Below are positions 38,063-47,211 of a stretch of DNA of 64,000 nt, in pieces. Each line of letters begins with the position of its first letter. Within the stretch, counting starts at the first letter, position 1. The position numbers and the translations under genes were made by a program. Location: the NCBI RefSeq assembly GCF_024171525.1, contig NZ_JALJZY010000006.1:101250-165249 (forward strand), given 5' to 3'. A model generated the notes under the pieces. It saw only the letters and a program-made list of their open reading frames with translations. It made no database searches and was not told the origin of the DNA. Source of the stretch: Neisseriaceae bacterium HSC-16F19 (GTDB taxonomy: Bacteria; Pseudomonadota; Gammaproteobacteria; Burkholderiales; Neisseriaceae).

Positions 38063-38100
38063 CAAACAAAAGCCCTATCGTAACGTAGGGCTTTTGTTTG
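38063..38100. terminator. Bidirectional terminator after comP
   Basis: Perfect 15-bp stem CAAACAAAAGCCCTA with TAGGGCTTTTGTTTG, an 8-nt loop, and T- and A-rich arms. Shared with the convergent aldehyde dehydrogenase gene. Confidence 0.9.
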
Positions 38101-38109
38101 GTCTGACAA

Positions 38110-39453
38110 TCACAACTGCCAGTAGGTTTTGATATTCACAAATTCATACAGACCGAAACCGGACAACTCCCGACCAAAGCCGGAGTCTTTCACGCCGCCA
38201 AACGGCAGACGCACATCGCTGCTGGTGTGGCGGTTGATAAACACGCTGCCGGTTTCCAGCTGCGCGGCCAGCGCCCAAGCGGCATCAATATCGCGGCTGT
38301 AAATGCTGGCGCCCAGTCCGAAGGGGCTGTCGTTGGCCAGCGCCACCGCGTGCGCCGCATCGCGCGCGCGGATAATGCTGGCCACCGGGCCGAATACTTC
38401 TTCGCGGTATACCCTGCATTGGCTGTTGACGTGATCAAGCACGGTGGCCGGATAAAACCAGCCGGGACCGGCGGGAATTTCACCGCCGAGCAGGCATTGA
38501 GCGCCGTGTGCCAGCGCATCGGCCACCTGTTCGTGCACGCGCGCGCGTACATCGGCGCGGTGCAGCGGCGCCAGCGTGGTTTCAGGCAGCCACGGCGCAC
38601 CGCTTTGCAGGCGGCGGCTGTGGCACACAAAGGCTTCGATAAAGGCATCGGCCACGGCATCCACCACAATCAGCCGCTTGGCGGCATTGCAAGACTGTCC
38701 GGCATCCCGGAAACGCGAATGGCAGGCGTCTTCGGCAGCCTGTTCGATGTCGGCGTCTTCCAGCACGATAAAGGCATTGCTGCCGCCCAATTCCAGCACG
38801 CATTTTTTCAGATGCCGTCCGGCCAAAACGGCCAGGTGGCGGCCGGTGGCGGTAGAACCGGTAAACGCCAGCGCCTGTGTCTGCGCAATGGCCGCCTCGA
38901 TATCTTCATGTGCCAACCAGGCTGCCTGAAACGGCAGCGCATCGCCCACCAAATCAAACAGCATCTGCGTCACCCCGGCCACGCTGGGTGCGGGCTTGAC
39001 CAAGCAGGCATTGCCCGCGCACAGGGCGGGAATGGCAAAACGCAAAATCTGCCACACCGGATAATTCCACGGCATCACCGCCAGCACTACGCCCAAAGGC
39101 TCGAAACGCACCTGGCTCAAGCTCGCCTGGGTGGCCACGGTTTTATGTGCCAACAATTCCGGCGCCAAATCGGCGTAATAGCGGATCAGCGCTACCGATT
39201 TGTCCAATTCGGCCTCACATTCGTGCAGGCCGCGCCCCACTTCCAGACAGATGCGCAATGCCAAAGCATCGCGGTGGCTTTCCAAGGCCGCAGCCAAATC
39301 CAAAAGCCGTGCGGTACGCTCGCGCACGCTCAAGGCGGCAAAATCCTGCTGGGCGCGGCGCACGGCGCTGTATTGCCGTGCAAATTCGGCCGGAGATACC
39401 GGCGCGCGTTCAAACAAAACATGCTGGTCCAGAATATGGCGGCTGCAAAACAT
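38110..39453 (-). CDS. Aldehyde dehydrogenase, succinate-semialdehyde type
   Basis: A 447-aa NAD(P)-dependent enzyme. Motifs are MPWNYPVWQILRFAIPALCAGNACLVKPAP in pieces (coenzyme binding), FTGSTATGR, the catalytic Glu in LELGGSNAFIVLEDAD, the nucleophilic Cys in DAGQSCNAAKR, and REEVFGPVASII and PFGGVKDSGFGRELS near the C-terminus. At under 460 residues and with the GQSCNAAKR form, it fits the short succinate-semialdehyde dehydrogenase group (Sad-like). The substrate is inferred from that pattern only. GGTGATTTTCC precedes the ATG. An in-frame DUS lies near 38919. Confidence 0.88.
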   Translation of the reverse strand: MFCSRHILDQHVLFERAPVSPAEFARQYSAVRRAQQDFAALSVRERTARLLDLAAALESHRDALALRICLEVGRGLHECEAELDKSVALIRYYADLAPELLAHKTVATQASLSQVRFEPLGVVLAVMPWNYPVWQILRFAIPALCAGNACLVKPAPSVAGVTQMLFDLVGDALPFQAAWLAHEDIEAAIAQTQALAFTGSTATGRHLAVLAGRHLKKCVLELGGSNAFIVLEDADIEQAAEDACHSRFRDAGQSCNAAKRLIVVDAVADAFIEAFVCHSRRLQSGAPWLPETTLAPLHRADVRARVHEQVADALAHGAQCLLGGEIPAGPGWFYPATVLDHVNSQCRVYREEVFGPVASIIRARDAAHAVALANDSPFGLGASIYSRDIDAAWALAAQLETGSVFINRHTSSDVRLPFGGVKDSGFGRELSGFGLYEFVNIKTYWQL

Positions 39454-39514
39454 GGAAAATCACCTGTTAAAACACATCAAGGCTGCCTGAAAATAACAGT
39501 ACCCAGGCCGAATT

Positions 39515-39553
39515 AAAAAAGCGCATACGCCCGCAAGCGTATGCGCTGTATGA
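39515..39553 (-). terminator. Terminator of the lon-hupB-ppiD cluster
   Basis: On the minus strand AGCGCATACG pairs with CGTATGCGCT and is followed by TTTTTT. It lies just after the ppiD stop. Confidence 0.88.
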
Positions 39554-39561
39554 GAGAAAAC

Positions 39562-41076
39562 TTATTCCGCCGTTTCCAGCCGCTGCGCACCCTGCTCGAT
39601 TTTGTAGCGGGCACGCATTTGCTGCATAAAAGCTTCCAAAGTATTGACGGCGGTAATCTGCGCCAGCTGCTGCTTGGCCGCGGGCAGGGCCTGGGCCAGG
39701 TTTTCCGGCTCTTTGACCGATTGCACTTCTACCAGCAGCGGCACCTGGTCACGGTTGATCAGTGCATAGGCAGGTTGGCCCTCTTGCGGACGGGCCTTGA
39801 TGATGGCCTGAATGTCCCCGGCGCTAAATGCCTGCACCTGCTGCGACGTCAAGGGCGTGACCGGCGACCAGGTCACGCCTTGTGCCTTGCTGCCCGCTTT
39901 CAACGCCGCATCAGCTGCTTCCTGGGCTTTTTTCAGGCTTTCCGCCGCCACATAGTCGGCACGGATTTGCTCTTTCAAAGGCTCGAATTCACCGGCCTGC
40001 TGCGGACGCACCTCGGTAGCACGCACCACCCATACGGTGTCGTTACCCACCGTCACCGGCTCGGAATTGTGCTTTTTCACCAGCACATCGTCGCTGAACA
40101 AGGCGTTTTGCAAGGCTTCGGGCATCATGCCGGCTTGGGCCATTTCGCGCGTCATCCATTCGTTATTGGCCTCGACTGCTACGCCCAATGCCTTGGCGGC
40201 GGTATTGAGTTCGTCCGGATGGTTAAAGGCCAAATCGGCCAGCTTCTCGCGCTCGGCCGCCAAGGCCTGCTGGCCTTTGCGCAAACGGATGTCGGCTTCG
40301 AGCGCCTCTTTCACCGCCGCCAGCTCCGGGCGCGGCTGCGAAGCATCGTGCGGCAGCTGCTCGTAAGCCTGTTTGATTTCGTCTTCGCTCACGCTCTGCT
40401 TGGCGCCCAAATCTTTGGCGGTAAGTACGATGTATTGGAATTTCAGCGCCTGCGCCTGCTCGTATTTTTGCTTGTTGGCTTCAAAATAGGTTTTTAAAGC
40501 GGCATCGTCGGTTTTGACTTCGGCGGCAAACTGCTGCGGCAAAAACTCTGCCACCCGTACCTGACGCTCGGCCTGATAGGCCACCAGCATCTGCCGCGCC
40601 TGGGCATCGCTGACCATCACGCCGTTGGTGGTGAGATTCATCACCGTCTGAATGGCCAGACGCGCGCGCAAATCTTCAATCAGCTCGGCTTCGCTGATGC
40701 CGGACTGGCGCAGGAAATTCTGATAGCGGCTCTCGCTGAAGGCGCCGTTTTCCTGAAACGAAGGCTCGTGGGCGATCACCCATTTGATCTGTTCCAAAGA
40801 GGCCACCGCGCCCAAGTCCATGCCGCCCTGTTGCAGATAGGCCTGCTCGATCAGGGATTGGTACACCTCTTGGCGCGAGGGTGTGCCGCCGCTGTGCTGC
40901 ATATTGCGCACGGCCTGATTGACGGCCTCGGTACTGATTTTCACCTCGCCGACCTTGCTCACATAATCATGACCGGGCTGGGCCAGGGTGCTGGCACCGA
41001 AACCGATCAGCGTCACCCCCACCAGCCCCAAAAGGATTTGGGCCGGCAATCTGTATTTTTCTATGGCGTGGAACAT
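39562..41076 (-). CDS. ppiD: SurA N-terminal/PpiD-like periplasmic chaperone
   Basis: A 504-aa inner-membrane-anchored protein: short cytoplasmic start MFHAIEKYRLPAQ, one membrane helix (ILLGLVGVTLIGFGASTLA, 14-32), then a periplasmic SurA-N type chaperone region (about 40-170: SRYQNFLRQSGISEAELIEDLR). In E. coli PpiD a parvulin domain follows; here the region after FQYIVLTAKDLG runs as SVSEDEIKQAYEQ straight into a helical segment (PELAAVKEALEADIRLRKGQQAL), and no parvulin motif is seen. It is about 120 residues shorter than E. coli PpiD (623 aa). A chaperone role at the translocon exit is likely, but isomerase activity is doubtful. The order lon-hupB-ppiD matches E. coli. Confidence 0.85.
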   Translation of the reverse strand: MFHAIEKYRLPAQILLGLVGVTLIGFGASTLAQPGHDYVSKVGEVKISTEAVNQAVRNMQHSGGTPSRQEVYQSLIEQAYLQQGGMDLGAVASLEQIKWVIAHEPSFQENGAFSESRYQNFLRQSGISEAELIEDLRARLAIQTVMNLTTNGVMVSDAQARQMLVAYQAERQVRVAEFLPQQFAAEVKTDDAALKTYFEANKQKYEQAQALKFQYIVLTAKDLGAKQSVSEDEIKQAYEQLPHDASQPRPELAAVKEALEADIRLRKGQQALAAEREKLADLAFNHPDELNTAAKALGVAVEANNEWMTREMAQAGMMPEALQNALFSDDVLVKKHNSEPVTVGNDTVWVVRATEVRPQQAGEFEPLKEQIRADYVAAESLKKAQEAADAALKAGSKAQGVTWSPVTPLTSQQVQAFSAGDIQAIIKARPQEGQPAYALINRDQVPLLVEVQSVKEPENLAQALPAAKQQLAQITAVNTLEAFMQQMRARYKIEQGAQRLETAE

Positions 41077-41175
41077 AAGCAGCAGGCAGAAAACAAAAAG
41101 AGCGCTATTGTAGCGTTTTTGCGGGCAAGAAACAAAAAATCTGTGTTTTCAGGCTGCCTGAAAACAGCGGGCAAC

Positions 41176-41206
41176 AAAAAAGGCAGACTTCAAGGTCTGC
41201 CTTTTT
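41176..41206 (-). terminator. Terminator of hupB
   Basis: AAAAAGGCAGAC pairs with GTCTGCCTTTTT over a 6-nt loop, 16 bp after the hupB stop. It separates hupB from ppiD. Confidence 0.9.
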
Positions 41207-41222
41207 GCTCAAATCCGGGTGC

Positions 41223-41513
41223 TTAGCGTTTGCCGGATTTGGTAGCCAGCGCATCTTTCAATGCTTTGCCGGAACGGAATTTCGGGGTTTTGGCGGCTTT
41301 GATTTTCAGCGGCTCGCCGGTTTTGGGGTTGCGGCCGTTGCGGGCAGCGCGCTCGCCCACGTAGAAAGTGCCGAAGCCAACCAGAGTAACGGTGTCGCCT
41401 TTTTTCAAAGCTTCGGTAACCGCTTTGGTCATGCCGTCCAAGGCTTTGGCGGCCGCAGCTTTGGAAATTTCTGCCTCTTGAGCAATGGCCTCAATCAGTT
41501 CGGATTTGTTCAC
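41223..41513 (-). CDS. hupB: DNA-binding protein HU
   Basis: A 96-aa histone-like protein. It starts at a GTG (VNKSELIEAIAQEAEISKAA) with AAAGGGATTCACT before it; the upstream open frame is not conserved. The family pattern is complete: helical dimer part, then VTLVGFGTFYVGERAARNG and RNPKTGEPLKI (the DNA-intercalating Pro in the NP arm), then PKFRSGKALKDAL. It ends with a basic extension (ATKSGKR), six residues longer than E. coli HU. It bends and packs DNA without sequence preference. The gene follows lon, as in E. coli. Confidence 0.96.
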   Translation of the reverse strand: MNKSELIEAIAQEAEISKAAAAKALDGMTKAVTEALKKGDTVTLVGFGTFYVGERAARNGRNPKTGEPLKIKAAKTPKFRSGKALKDALATKSGKR

Positions 41514-41718
41514 AGTGAATCCCTTTCTGTTTGTTATGTGTCTAAGGTAGAGATGATCCGCCCGTAACGGGCTTGAAATCAGCACGGGTGCATTTATAGC
41601 AAGGCCAAAATCGCCGTGTCAAGCGTCTTTGTGCGCTTTGGGGCGGTTTCGGATGTAAAAAAGCCGGGAAACGCTTTTTTGCCACACATTCTCATGCCGA
41701 AACCGCCCCCAAAGCCCT

Positions 41719-44166
41719 TTAGTGCTGGGTGGCCTTGCGCCGTGATTTGGCGCTTGCAGTCGCCACTGCCGCCTCACTGCCCTCACCCTGCCACGGCAGA
41801 GGCTGGCGCTCAAGGCCGAAAGCCAGCACCTCGTCTATCCACTGCACCGGGCGGATGTCCAAAGCCTCTTTGACATTGTCGGGAATCTCTTCCAAGTCTT
41901 TGACATTGTCTTTGGGAATCAGCACCCGCTTGATGCCGCCGCGCAAGGCCGCCAACAGCTTCTCTTTCAGGCCGCCGATGGCCAGCACCTCGCCGCGCAG
42001 GGTGATTTCGCCGGTCATGGCCACATCGGCGCGCACCGGAATGCCGGTAAAGGCCGACACCAGCGCCAGGGTAATGGCGATGCCGGCGCTGGGGCCGTCT
42101 TTGGGGGTGGCGCCTTCGGGCACATGCACGTGGATGTCGTTTTTCTCATAGAAATCCGGCTCGATGCCCAAAGCCTCGGCACGCGCACGCACCACGCTCC
42201 AAGCGGCGGAAACGGATTCCTGCATCACATCACCCAGCTTGCCGGTGCGCAGGATATTGCCCTTGCCCTTGAAACGGCTGGCTTCGATGGTCAGCAATTC
42301 GCCGCCCACTTCCGTCCATGCCAAGCCGGTCACCTGGCCGATGCGGTTTTCGTTTTCGGCCACACCGAAATCGAAACGGCGCACACCGAGAAACTCGCTC
42401 AAATTGGCACTGTCCACCACCACCGCCTTGGGCTTGCGTGCGGCGGCACGGCCGGAAGAAGCGGCTTTTTCCTCTTCGGCCAAGGCTTGGCGCATCACCG
42501 CCTTGCGGCAGATTTTGGCGATTTCGCGGTCGAGCGAGCGCACGCCGGCTTCACGGGTGTAATAACGGATGATGTCGCGCACCGCTTCCGCTTCGATGCG
42601 GATTTCGCCGTCTTTCAAGCCGTTGTTCTTGATTTGCTTGGGCACCAGATATTGCAGGGCAATATTGAGTTTCTCATCCTCGGTATAGCCGGAGAGGCGG
42701 ATGATTTCCATGCGGTCCATCAGGGGCGCGGGAATGTCCAGGCTGTTGGAGGTGGCGATAAACATCACGTCGGACAAATCGTATTCCACTTCGGCATAAT
42801 GGTCGACAAAGGAATGGTTTTGTTCCGGGTCCAGCACTTCCAGGAGCGCACTGGCCGGGTCGCCGCGGAAATCGCGGCCCATTTTGTCGATTTCATCCAG
42901 CAGGAACAGCGGATTTTTCACTCCTGTTTTGCTGATGTTCTGCAAAATTTTGCCCGGCATGGAGCCGATATAGGTGCGGCGGTGGCCGCGGATTTCGCTC
43001 TCGTCGTGCACGCCGCCCAAGGCCATGCGCACGTATTTGCGGCCGGTGGCTTTGGCGATGGATTCGCCCAAAGAGGTTTTACCCACACCGGGCGGGCCCA
43101 CCAGGCACAAAATCGGCCCTTTGAGCTTGTGGGTGCGTTTTTGTACCGCCAAGTATTCCAAAATGCGCTCTTTCACCTTTTCCAGACCGTAGTGGTCGGC
43201 ATCCAGTACCAGGCTGGCTTTGGCGATGTTTTTGCTCACGCGGGTTTTCTGCTGCCACGGCAGTTCCAACAGGGTATCGATGTAATTGCGCACCACGGTG
43301 GACTCGGCCGACATCGGCGGCATCATGCGCAGTTTTTTCAATTCGCCCAAGGCCTTTTCTTCGGCCTCTTGGCTCATGCCCGCGCTCTTGATTTTCTGTT
43401 CCAGATTATCCAGCTCGCCGCGCTCATCCTCCTCGCCCAGCTCTTTTTGGATGGCTTTCACCTGCTCATTGAGGTAGTACTCGCGCTGGGATTTCTCCAT
43501 CTGCCGTTTCACACGGCCGCGGATGCGTTTTTCCACTTGCAGGATTTCCAGCTCGCCTTCCAAGAGCTGCAACAAATGCTCCATACGCTCGGCCACATCC
43601 ACAATGGCCAGAATGTCTTGGCGGCGTTCCAGCTTGAGTTGCAGATGCGCGGCTATGGTGTCCACCAGGCGGCTGTCGTCGTCGATGCCGTGGATGGTGG
43701 ACAACACTTCGCCAGGCACTTTTTTGTTCAGTTTCACCAGCTGGTCGAACTGCGACAGCAAGGTGCGGCGCAGGGCTTCCAGGTCATGGCTCTGTCCGGC
43801 CGCTTCGGCCACCGGCAACACACGGGCGGTAAAATAATCCTCACCGGCATAAATTTCCGTGGCCACGGCGCGGTGTTGGCCTTCCACCAGCACTTTCACC
43901 GTGCCGTCCGGCAGCTTCAAGACCTGCAATACCTGGGCCACCGTGCCCATGTCGTACATATCCTCGGCAACGGGGTCGTCGGTATTGGCCTGTTTTTGCG
44001 CCAGCAGGAATACCGGCTCGTCGGCGTCCATGGCCGCATCCAAGGCGGCTATGGATTTGGCGCGGCCGACAAACAGCGGCAGCACCATATGCGGGTACAC
44101 CACCACGTCGCGCAGGGGCAGCATGGCCAAGGTTCGGGGGGCGGTGTGCAGTGTTGTGTCGCTCAT
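41719..44166 (-). CDS. lon: ATP-dependent protease Lon
   Basis: An 815-aa homohexameric AAA+ protease that degrades damaged and short-lived regulatory proteins. The N-terminal LonN domain starts LAMLPLRDVVVYPHMVLPLF. The AAA+ module has Walker A VGPPGVGKTSLGESIA, Walker B LFLLDEIDKMG and the ALLEVLDPEQNHSF block. The protease domain has TPKDGPSAGIAIT with the nucleophilic Ser (about residue 693) and the catalytic Lys in the GGLKEKLLAALRGGIKRVLIPKDN segment. The tail (SEAAVATASAKSRRKATQH) is longer and basic. About 200 bp separate it from hupB, with a possible weak hairpin at 41661-41685. Confidence 0.97.
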   Translation of the reverse strand: MSDTTLHTAPRTLAMLPLRDVVVYPHMVLPLFVGRAKSIAALDAAMDADEPVFLLAQKQANTDDPVAEDMYDMGTVAQVLQVLKLPDGTVKVLVEGQHRAVATEIYAGEDYFTARVLPVAEAAGQSHDLEALRRTLLSQFDQLVKLNKKVPGEVLSTIHGIDDDSRLVDTIAAHLQLKLERRQDILAIVDVAERMEHLLQLLEGELEILQVEKRIRGRVKRQMEKSQREYYLNEQVKAIQKELGEEDERGELDNLEQKIKSAGMSQEAEEKALGELKKLRMMPPMSAESTVVRNYIDTLLELPWQQKTRVSKNIAKASLVLDADHYGLEKVKERILEYLAVQKRTHKLKGPILCLVGPPGVGKTSLGESIAKATGRKYVRMALGGVHDESEIRGHRRTYIGSMPGKILQNISKTGVKNPLFLLDEIDKMGRDFRGDPASALLEVLDPEQNHSFVDHYAEVEYDLSDVMFIATSNSLDIPAPLMDRMEIIRLSGYTEDEKLNIALQYLVPKQIKNNGLKDGEIRIEAEAVRDIIRYYTREAGVRSLDREIAKICRKAVMRQALAEEEKAASSGRAAARKPKAVVVDSANLSEFLGVRRFDFGVAENENRIGQVTGLAWTEVGGELLTIEASRFKGKGNILRTGKLGDVMQESVSAAWSVVRARAEALGIEPDFYEKNDIHVHVPEGATPKDGPSAGIAITLALVSAFTGIPVRADVAMTGEITLRGEVLAIGGLKEKLLAALRGGIKRVLIPKDNVKDLEEIPDNVKEALDIRPVQWIDEVLAFGLERQPLPWQGEGSEAAVATASAKSRRKATQH

Positions 44167-44262
44167 CGCGGCTACCTCATACTTTCATTCAATCAAAACA
44201 CAATTGCAGGCCCATATTGGCCTGACAGGGGCAATTTCAAGCCTGAAGGGTTAAATAAAAAC

Positions 44263-44291
44263 AGGCTGCCTGAAAACGGTTCAGGCAGCCT
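44263..44291 (-). terminator. DUS-pair terminator of the MoxR/DUF58 operon
   Basis: AGGCTGCCTGAAAAC and GTTCAGGCAGCCT lie just after the DUF58 stop (44316). On the minus strand the stem is followed by GTTTTTATTTAA. Confidence 0.75.
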
Positions 44292-44315
44292 TGCCAGTCC
44301 AAAGGTCAAATTTTG

Positions 44316-45665
44316 CTACCACGCATGGCGGCGCTTGAGGCGCAGATAGCGGTTAATCAGTTCGCTGCTCAGTTGTTTGGGCAGGGTATTCAGGCAGCCG
44401 ATGTCGTGCGCTTGCAGGCGTTGCAGGGCGCGCTCGGTCTGGCTGCGGTATTGCCACGCGCCCCAATAGGCGGCGGCGTCATCGCTGTTGCCGATTTCCG
44501 TGGCCATCAGCGCATCGGGCGCGTGCGGGCGCAAGCTCGCCACCAGCACCAGATGGTGGCGCTTGAGGCGCAGCAGCTGGGTGGTCAGTTCGTTGTCATC
44601 CTCGTGGTTGAGGTGGGTGAGCACCACCACCAGGGCGCGGCGTTTTTGTTTGTGCAGCAGCATATTCACCGCGGCGGCCAAATCGCCGGCCTGCAAGGAA
44701 GGTTCGATGTCGTACACGCCCTGCACCAGGCGGCCCAGCTGCGCTACTCCTTTGTGCGGCGGCACAAACCGCGGCGCTTCGTGGGCATAGGTGAGCAGGC
44801 CCACGGAGTCGCCCTGCTTGAGGGCGGTAAACGACAGCAGCAGCATGGCTTGCAGGCTGTGGTCGAAATGACTGAGTTCTTCCATTTGCAGACGCATATT
44901 GCGGCCGCAATCGAGCAAAAACAGCACCTGCTGGTCCTGCTCCTGCTGATAGCTGCGCACGATGGCCTTGCTCATGCGCGAAGTGGCCTTCCAGTCCACA
45001 TGGCGGATGTCGTCGCCGTCCTGATAATCGCGCAGCTGGTGGAAATCCTGCCCCTGCCCCAGGCGCGGCAATTTTTTCACGCCCACCCAGTTGAGCCAAC
45101 GCTGCATGCCCACCAGCTCCGAGCCGAGAATGCGCGAAAAATCGGGCAGCACCTTCACCTGCGCGCGCGCTTCATGACGGTGGCGGCGCAGCCACAAGCC
45201 CCAGGGGCTGGCGAGCCAGTATTCCATGCCCTCAAACACCGCTTCGCCGCGCTGCATGGGGGTAACGCGGTATTGGATGCGGCTGATGCGTCCGGGCAGG
45301 GTTTGCAGGCTGAGCAAGGGTTTGTCGGCCTGCCAGGCGCTCGGATGCAGATCGGCCAGCAAGAGGCTGCGCGGCTGCTGCCAATAGGCATCGGCGGGCG
45401 GGGTGAAATTCAGCACAATATCGTGCGGCTGCCCCTGCACAAACTGGCCGGGCAGTTCGCGCTCGAACTGCAATGCGTCCTGACGGCCGCCGCGGCGCCA
45501 GTCTATGGCCGCGGCCAGCAGCAGCAACAGCAAAGCCGCCGCAGCCGCCCCTGTCAGCGCCGTGCCCGGCATGCCCGCGCGACCGCCCAAGAGCGCGGCC
45601 AGCAGGGCCAGCGCGCACACAACGGCCAAAAGCAGCAACAGCAGGCGGGCGGGTTTGGTGTTCAT
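44316..45665 (-). CDS. DUF58 domain protein
   Basis: A 449-aa membrane protein, last gene of the MoxR operon. Two N-terminal membrane helices (LLLLLLAVVCALALLAALLG and ALTGAAAAALLLLLLAAAIDW) precede a periplasm-or-cytoplasm-facing domain. The DUF58 core is LRDYQDGDDIRHVDWKATSRMSKAIVR (the DYxxGDD-RxIDW motif, about 203-230), followed by a von Willebrand-A-like part (QQVLFLLDCGRNM, with a metal-site-like DCGRN). DUF58 proteins go with MoxR ATPases, probably as substrates or co-factors in assembly of protein complexes. The MoxR gene lies 9 bp upstream. Confidence 0.85.
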   Translation of the reverse strand: MNTKPARLLLLLLAVVCALALLAALLGGRAGMPGTALTGAAAAALLLLLLAAAIDWRRGGRQDALQFERELPGQFVQGQPHDIVLNFTPPADAYWQQPRSLLLADLHPSAWQADKPLLSLQTLPGRISRIQYRVTPMQRGEAVFEGMEYWLASPWGLWLRRHRHEARAQVKVLPDFSRILGSELVGMQRWLNWVGVKKLPRLGQGQDFHQLRDYQDGDDIRHVDWKATSRMSKAIVRSYQQEQDQQVLFLLDCGRNMRLQMEELSHFDHSLQAMLLLSFTALKQGDSVGLLTYAHEAPRFVPPHKGVAQLGRLVQGVYDIEPSLQAGDLAAAVNMLLHKQKRRALVVVLTHLNHEDDNELTTQLLRLKRHHLVLVASLRPHAPDALMATEIGNSDDAAAYWGAWQYRSQTERALQRLQAHDIGCLNTLPKQLSSELINRYLRLKRRHAW

Positions 45666-45674
45666 GAACGGGCC

Positions 45675-46673
45675 TTAGATGCGCGGTGCGGCCACGGAGG
45701 CGGCGACTTCGCCCAACACGGTTTCCACCGCCACGCCTTCCATTTCCATTTGCGTGGACAGGCGCACGCGGTGGCGCAGCGCCGGCAGCCACACGGCTTT
45801 GACATCGTCGGGGGTGACAAAATCGCGCTGCTGGATTAACGCATAGGCGCGCGCGCAGCTGATGAGGGTGATGCTGGCCCGCGGTCCTGCGCCCACGGAC
45901 AAAGCGGGCCATTGGCGCGTGGCCGCCACCAGCCGCACGGCGTAATCCACCAGTTGCGGATCCACCCGCACTTTGGCGGTGAGTTTTTGCAGCTGCTCGA
46001 TTTGGGCGGGCTGGAATACATGCGGCGGCGGATTGTCGTTGAGGATGTCGTTGCCCTCGCTCAAAATCACCGCATTGACCAGCGCGATTTCATCCTGGGT
46101 ATTCGGATAATCGATCAACACCTTGAACATAAAGCGGTCAAGCTGGGCTTCCGGCAGCGGATAAGTGCCCTCCTGCTCCACCGGGTTTTGCGTGGCCAGC
46201 ACCATAAACGGGCGGTTGAGGCTGTGGGTGCTGCCGTCCAGCGTGACCGCACGCTCCTGCATCACCTCCAACAGCGCCGCCTGGGTTTTGGCAGGTGCAC
46301 GGTTGATTTCGTCGGCCAAGAGCAGATTGGTGAACACTGGACCGGGACGCAGCACAAACTGGTTGTTTTGCGCATCGAAACGGTAATGGCCGGTGACGTC
46401 CGAAGGCATCAGATCCGGGGTGAACTGAATGCGGTTGAAGCCGCCGCCGAAGGTTTGCGCCAGCGCGCGCACCAGCAGGGTTTTGCCCACCCCCGGCACG
46501 CCTTCCAAGAGTACATGGCCGCCGGCAAGGAATACGGTGAGTACCTCGTCCACCACCCGCCGCTGGCCGATAAGCACCTGATTGAGCCGCTGGCGCAAAG
46601 CCTGCACGGCACGGGCGGCCTGGGCCAGCGCCGGATGGCTGGCGGCGGTTTCGATATTCGTTTGCGCTTGCAT
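45675..46673 (-). CDS. MoxR-family AAA+ ATPase
   Basis: A 332-aa chaperone-like ATPase. Start MQAQTNIETAASHPALAQAA follows AGGAAACCTT; the longer open frame upstream is unsupported. Walker A VLLEGVPGVGKTLLVRALA (about 58-76), Walker B LLLADEINRAP (about 121-131), sensor 1 VLATQNPVEQEGTYPLPEAQLDRF and sensor 2 in the C-terminal lid (AGPRASITLISCARA) are all present. MoxR proteins help mature or insert metal cofactors in partner complexes and often act with von Willebrand-A proteins. Here the partners are the DUF58, DUF4350, DUF4129, SpoIIM-like and RDD proteins. A repeat of about 370 bp lies just upstream, between it and the DUF4350 gene. Confidence 0.92.
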   Translation of the reverse strand: MQAQTNIETAASHPALAQAARAVQALRQRLNQVLIGQRRVVDEVLTVFLAGGHVLLEGVPGVGKTLLVRALAQTFGGGFNRIQFTPDLMPSDVTGHYRFDAQNNQFVLRPGPVFTNLLLADEINRAPAKTQAALLEVMQERAVTLDGSTHSLNRPFMVLATQNPVEQEGTYPLPEAQLDRFMFKVLIDYPNTQDEIALVNAVILSEGNDILNDNPPPHVFQPAQIEQLQKLTAKVRVDPQLVDYAVRLVAATRQWPALSVGAGPRASITLISCARAYALIQQRDFVTPDDVKAVWLPALRHRVRLSTQMEMEGVAVETVLGEVAASVAAPRI

Positions 46674-46713
46674 AAGGTTTCCTATTTGAATGTTGCTATT
46701 GTTTTCTGTGATG

Positions 46714-46751
46714 AGGCTGCCTGAAAAGTTTTGGAGGCTTTCAGGCAGCCT
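46714..46751. terminator. DUS pair upstream of moxR
   Basis: AGGCTGCCTGAAAAG faces CTTTCAGGCAGCCT, inside the operon gap. If it acts on the minus strand it could reduce read-through from the upstream part of the operon. Confidence 0.5.
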
Positions 46752-46828
46752 GTGTTTTGGGTTCAATACGTAGCTTGGGTCGCAGACCCAACAAGATATT
46801 GAACGTATCAGCATATGTTGGGTTTACA

Positions 46829-47201
46829 ACCATAGGTATCTACACATTTTAGGCTACCTGAAAGATTTTGCTTTTTTCGGCTTGAGTACCTAAAACTTTA
46901 ATCCAAGTATGTTTACGGCTACAGCCCTATCCGCTGGCGCAGCCGAACGGAGCGCGGTTTTTCGGGGAGAAAGGGCAAAGCTGTTTGAGCAGCGAAGCTG
47001 CGAGTTTTTTGCCCGCCCGAAAAACCGTGTGCAGTGAGGGAAGTTTGCGCAGCAAACCTGCAACCGCGGCCGCCTTTCTTTTGCCTTCTTTTCTTTGGCG
47101 GCGCAAAGAAAAGAAGGTGGCCGCGCGGCCACGAAGCGCAAAGTTAAATTTTGTGTAACTTGAAATACAAGGTGATACCAACTTGTGTTTTCAGGCAGCC
47201 T
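46829..47201 (-). mobile_element. TIR element, truncated copy, inside the MoxR operon
   Basis: It starts ACCATAGGTATCTACACA (one intact 18-bp end), has the minority uptake sequence AGGCTACCTGAA at 46851, an interior almost identical to the complement of 52746-53143, and stops at TTCAGGCAGCCT (47190-47201) without the second end. The interior holds a frame that reads like a 106-aa protein (RPPSFLCAAKEKKAKERRPR), a sequence I take as non-coding repeat. It lies between the DUF4350 and MoxR genes and splits the operon. Confidence 0.85.
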
Positions 47202-47211
47202 CCTGATCACT

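Noticed and set aside
42124..44349. 741-codon plus-strand frame opposite lon
   Set aside because: Shadow of lon; product resembles no protein and is rich in His, Gln and Phe from reversed codons.
46890..47210. 106-codon frame in the TIR element (also 52831-53118, 95 codons)
   Set aside because: Present only within the repeat, the two copies differ by frame-changing edits near the ends, and the composition (KEKKAKERRPR) follows the repeat's inverted segments. I treat it as non-coding.
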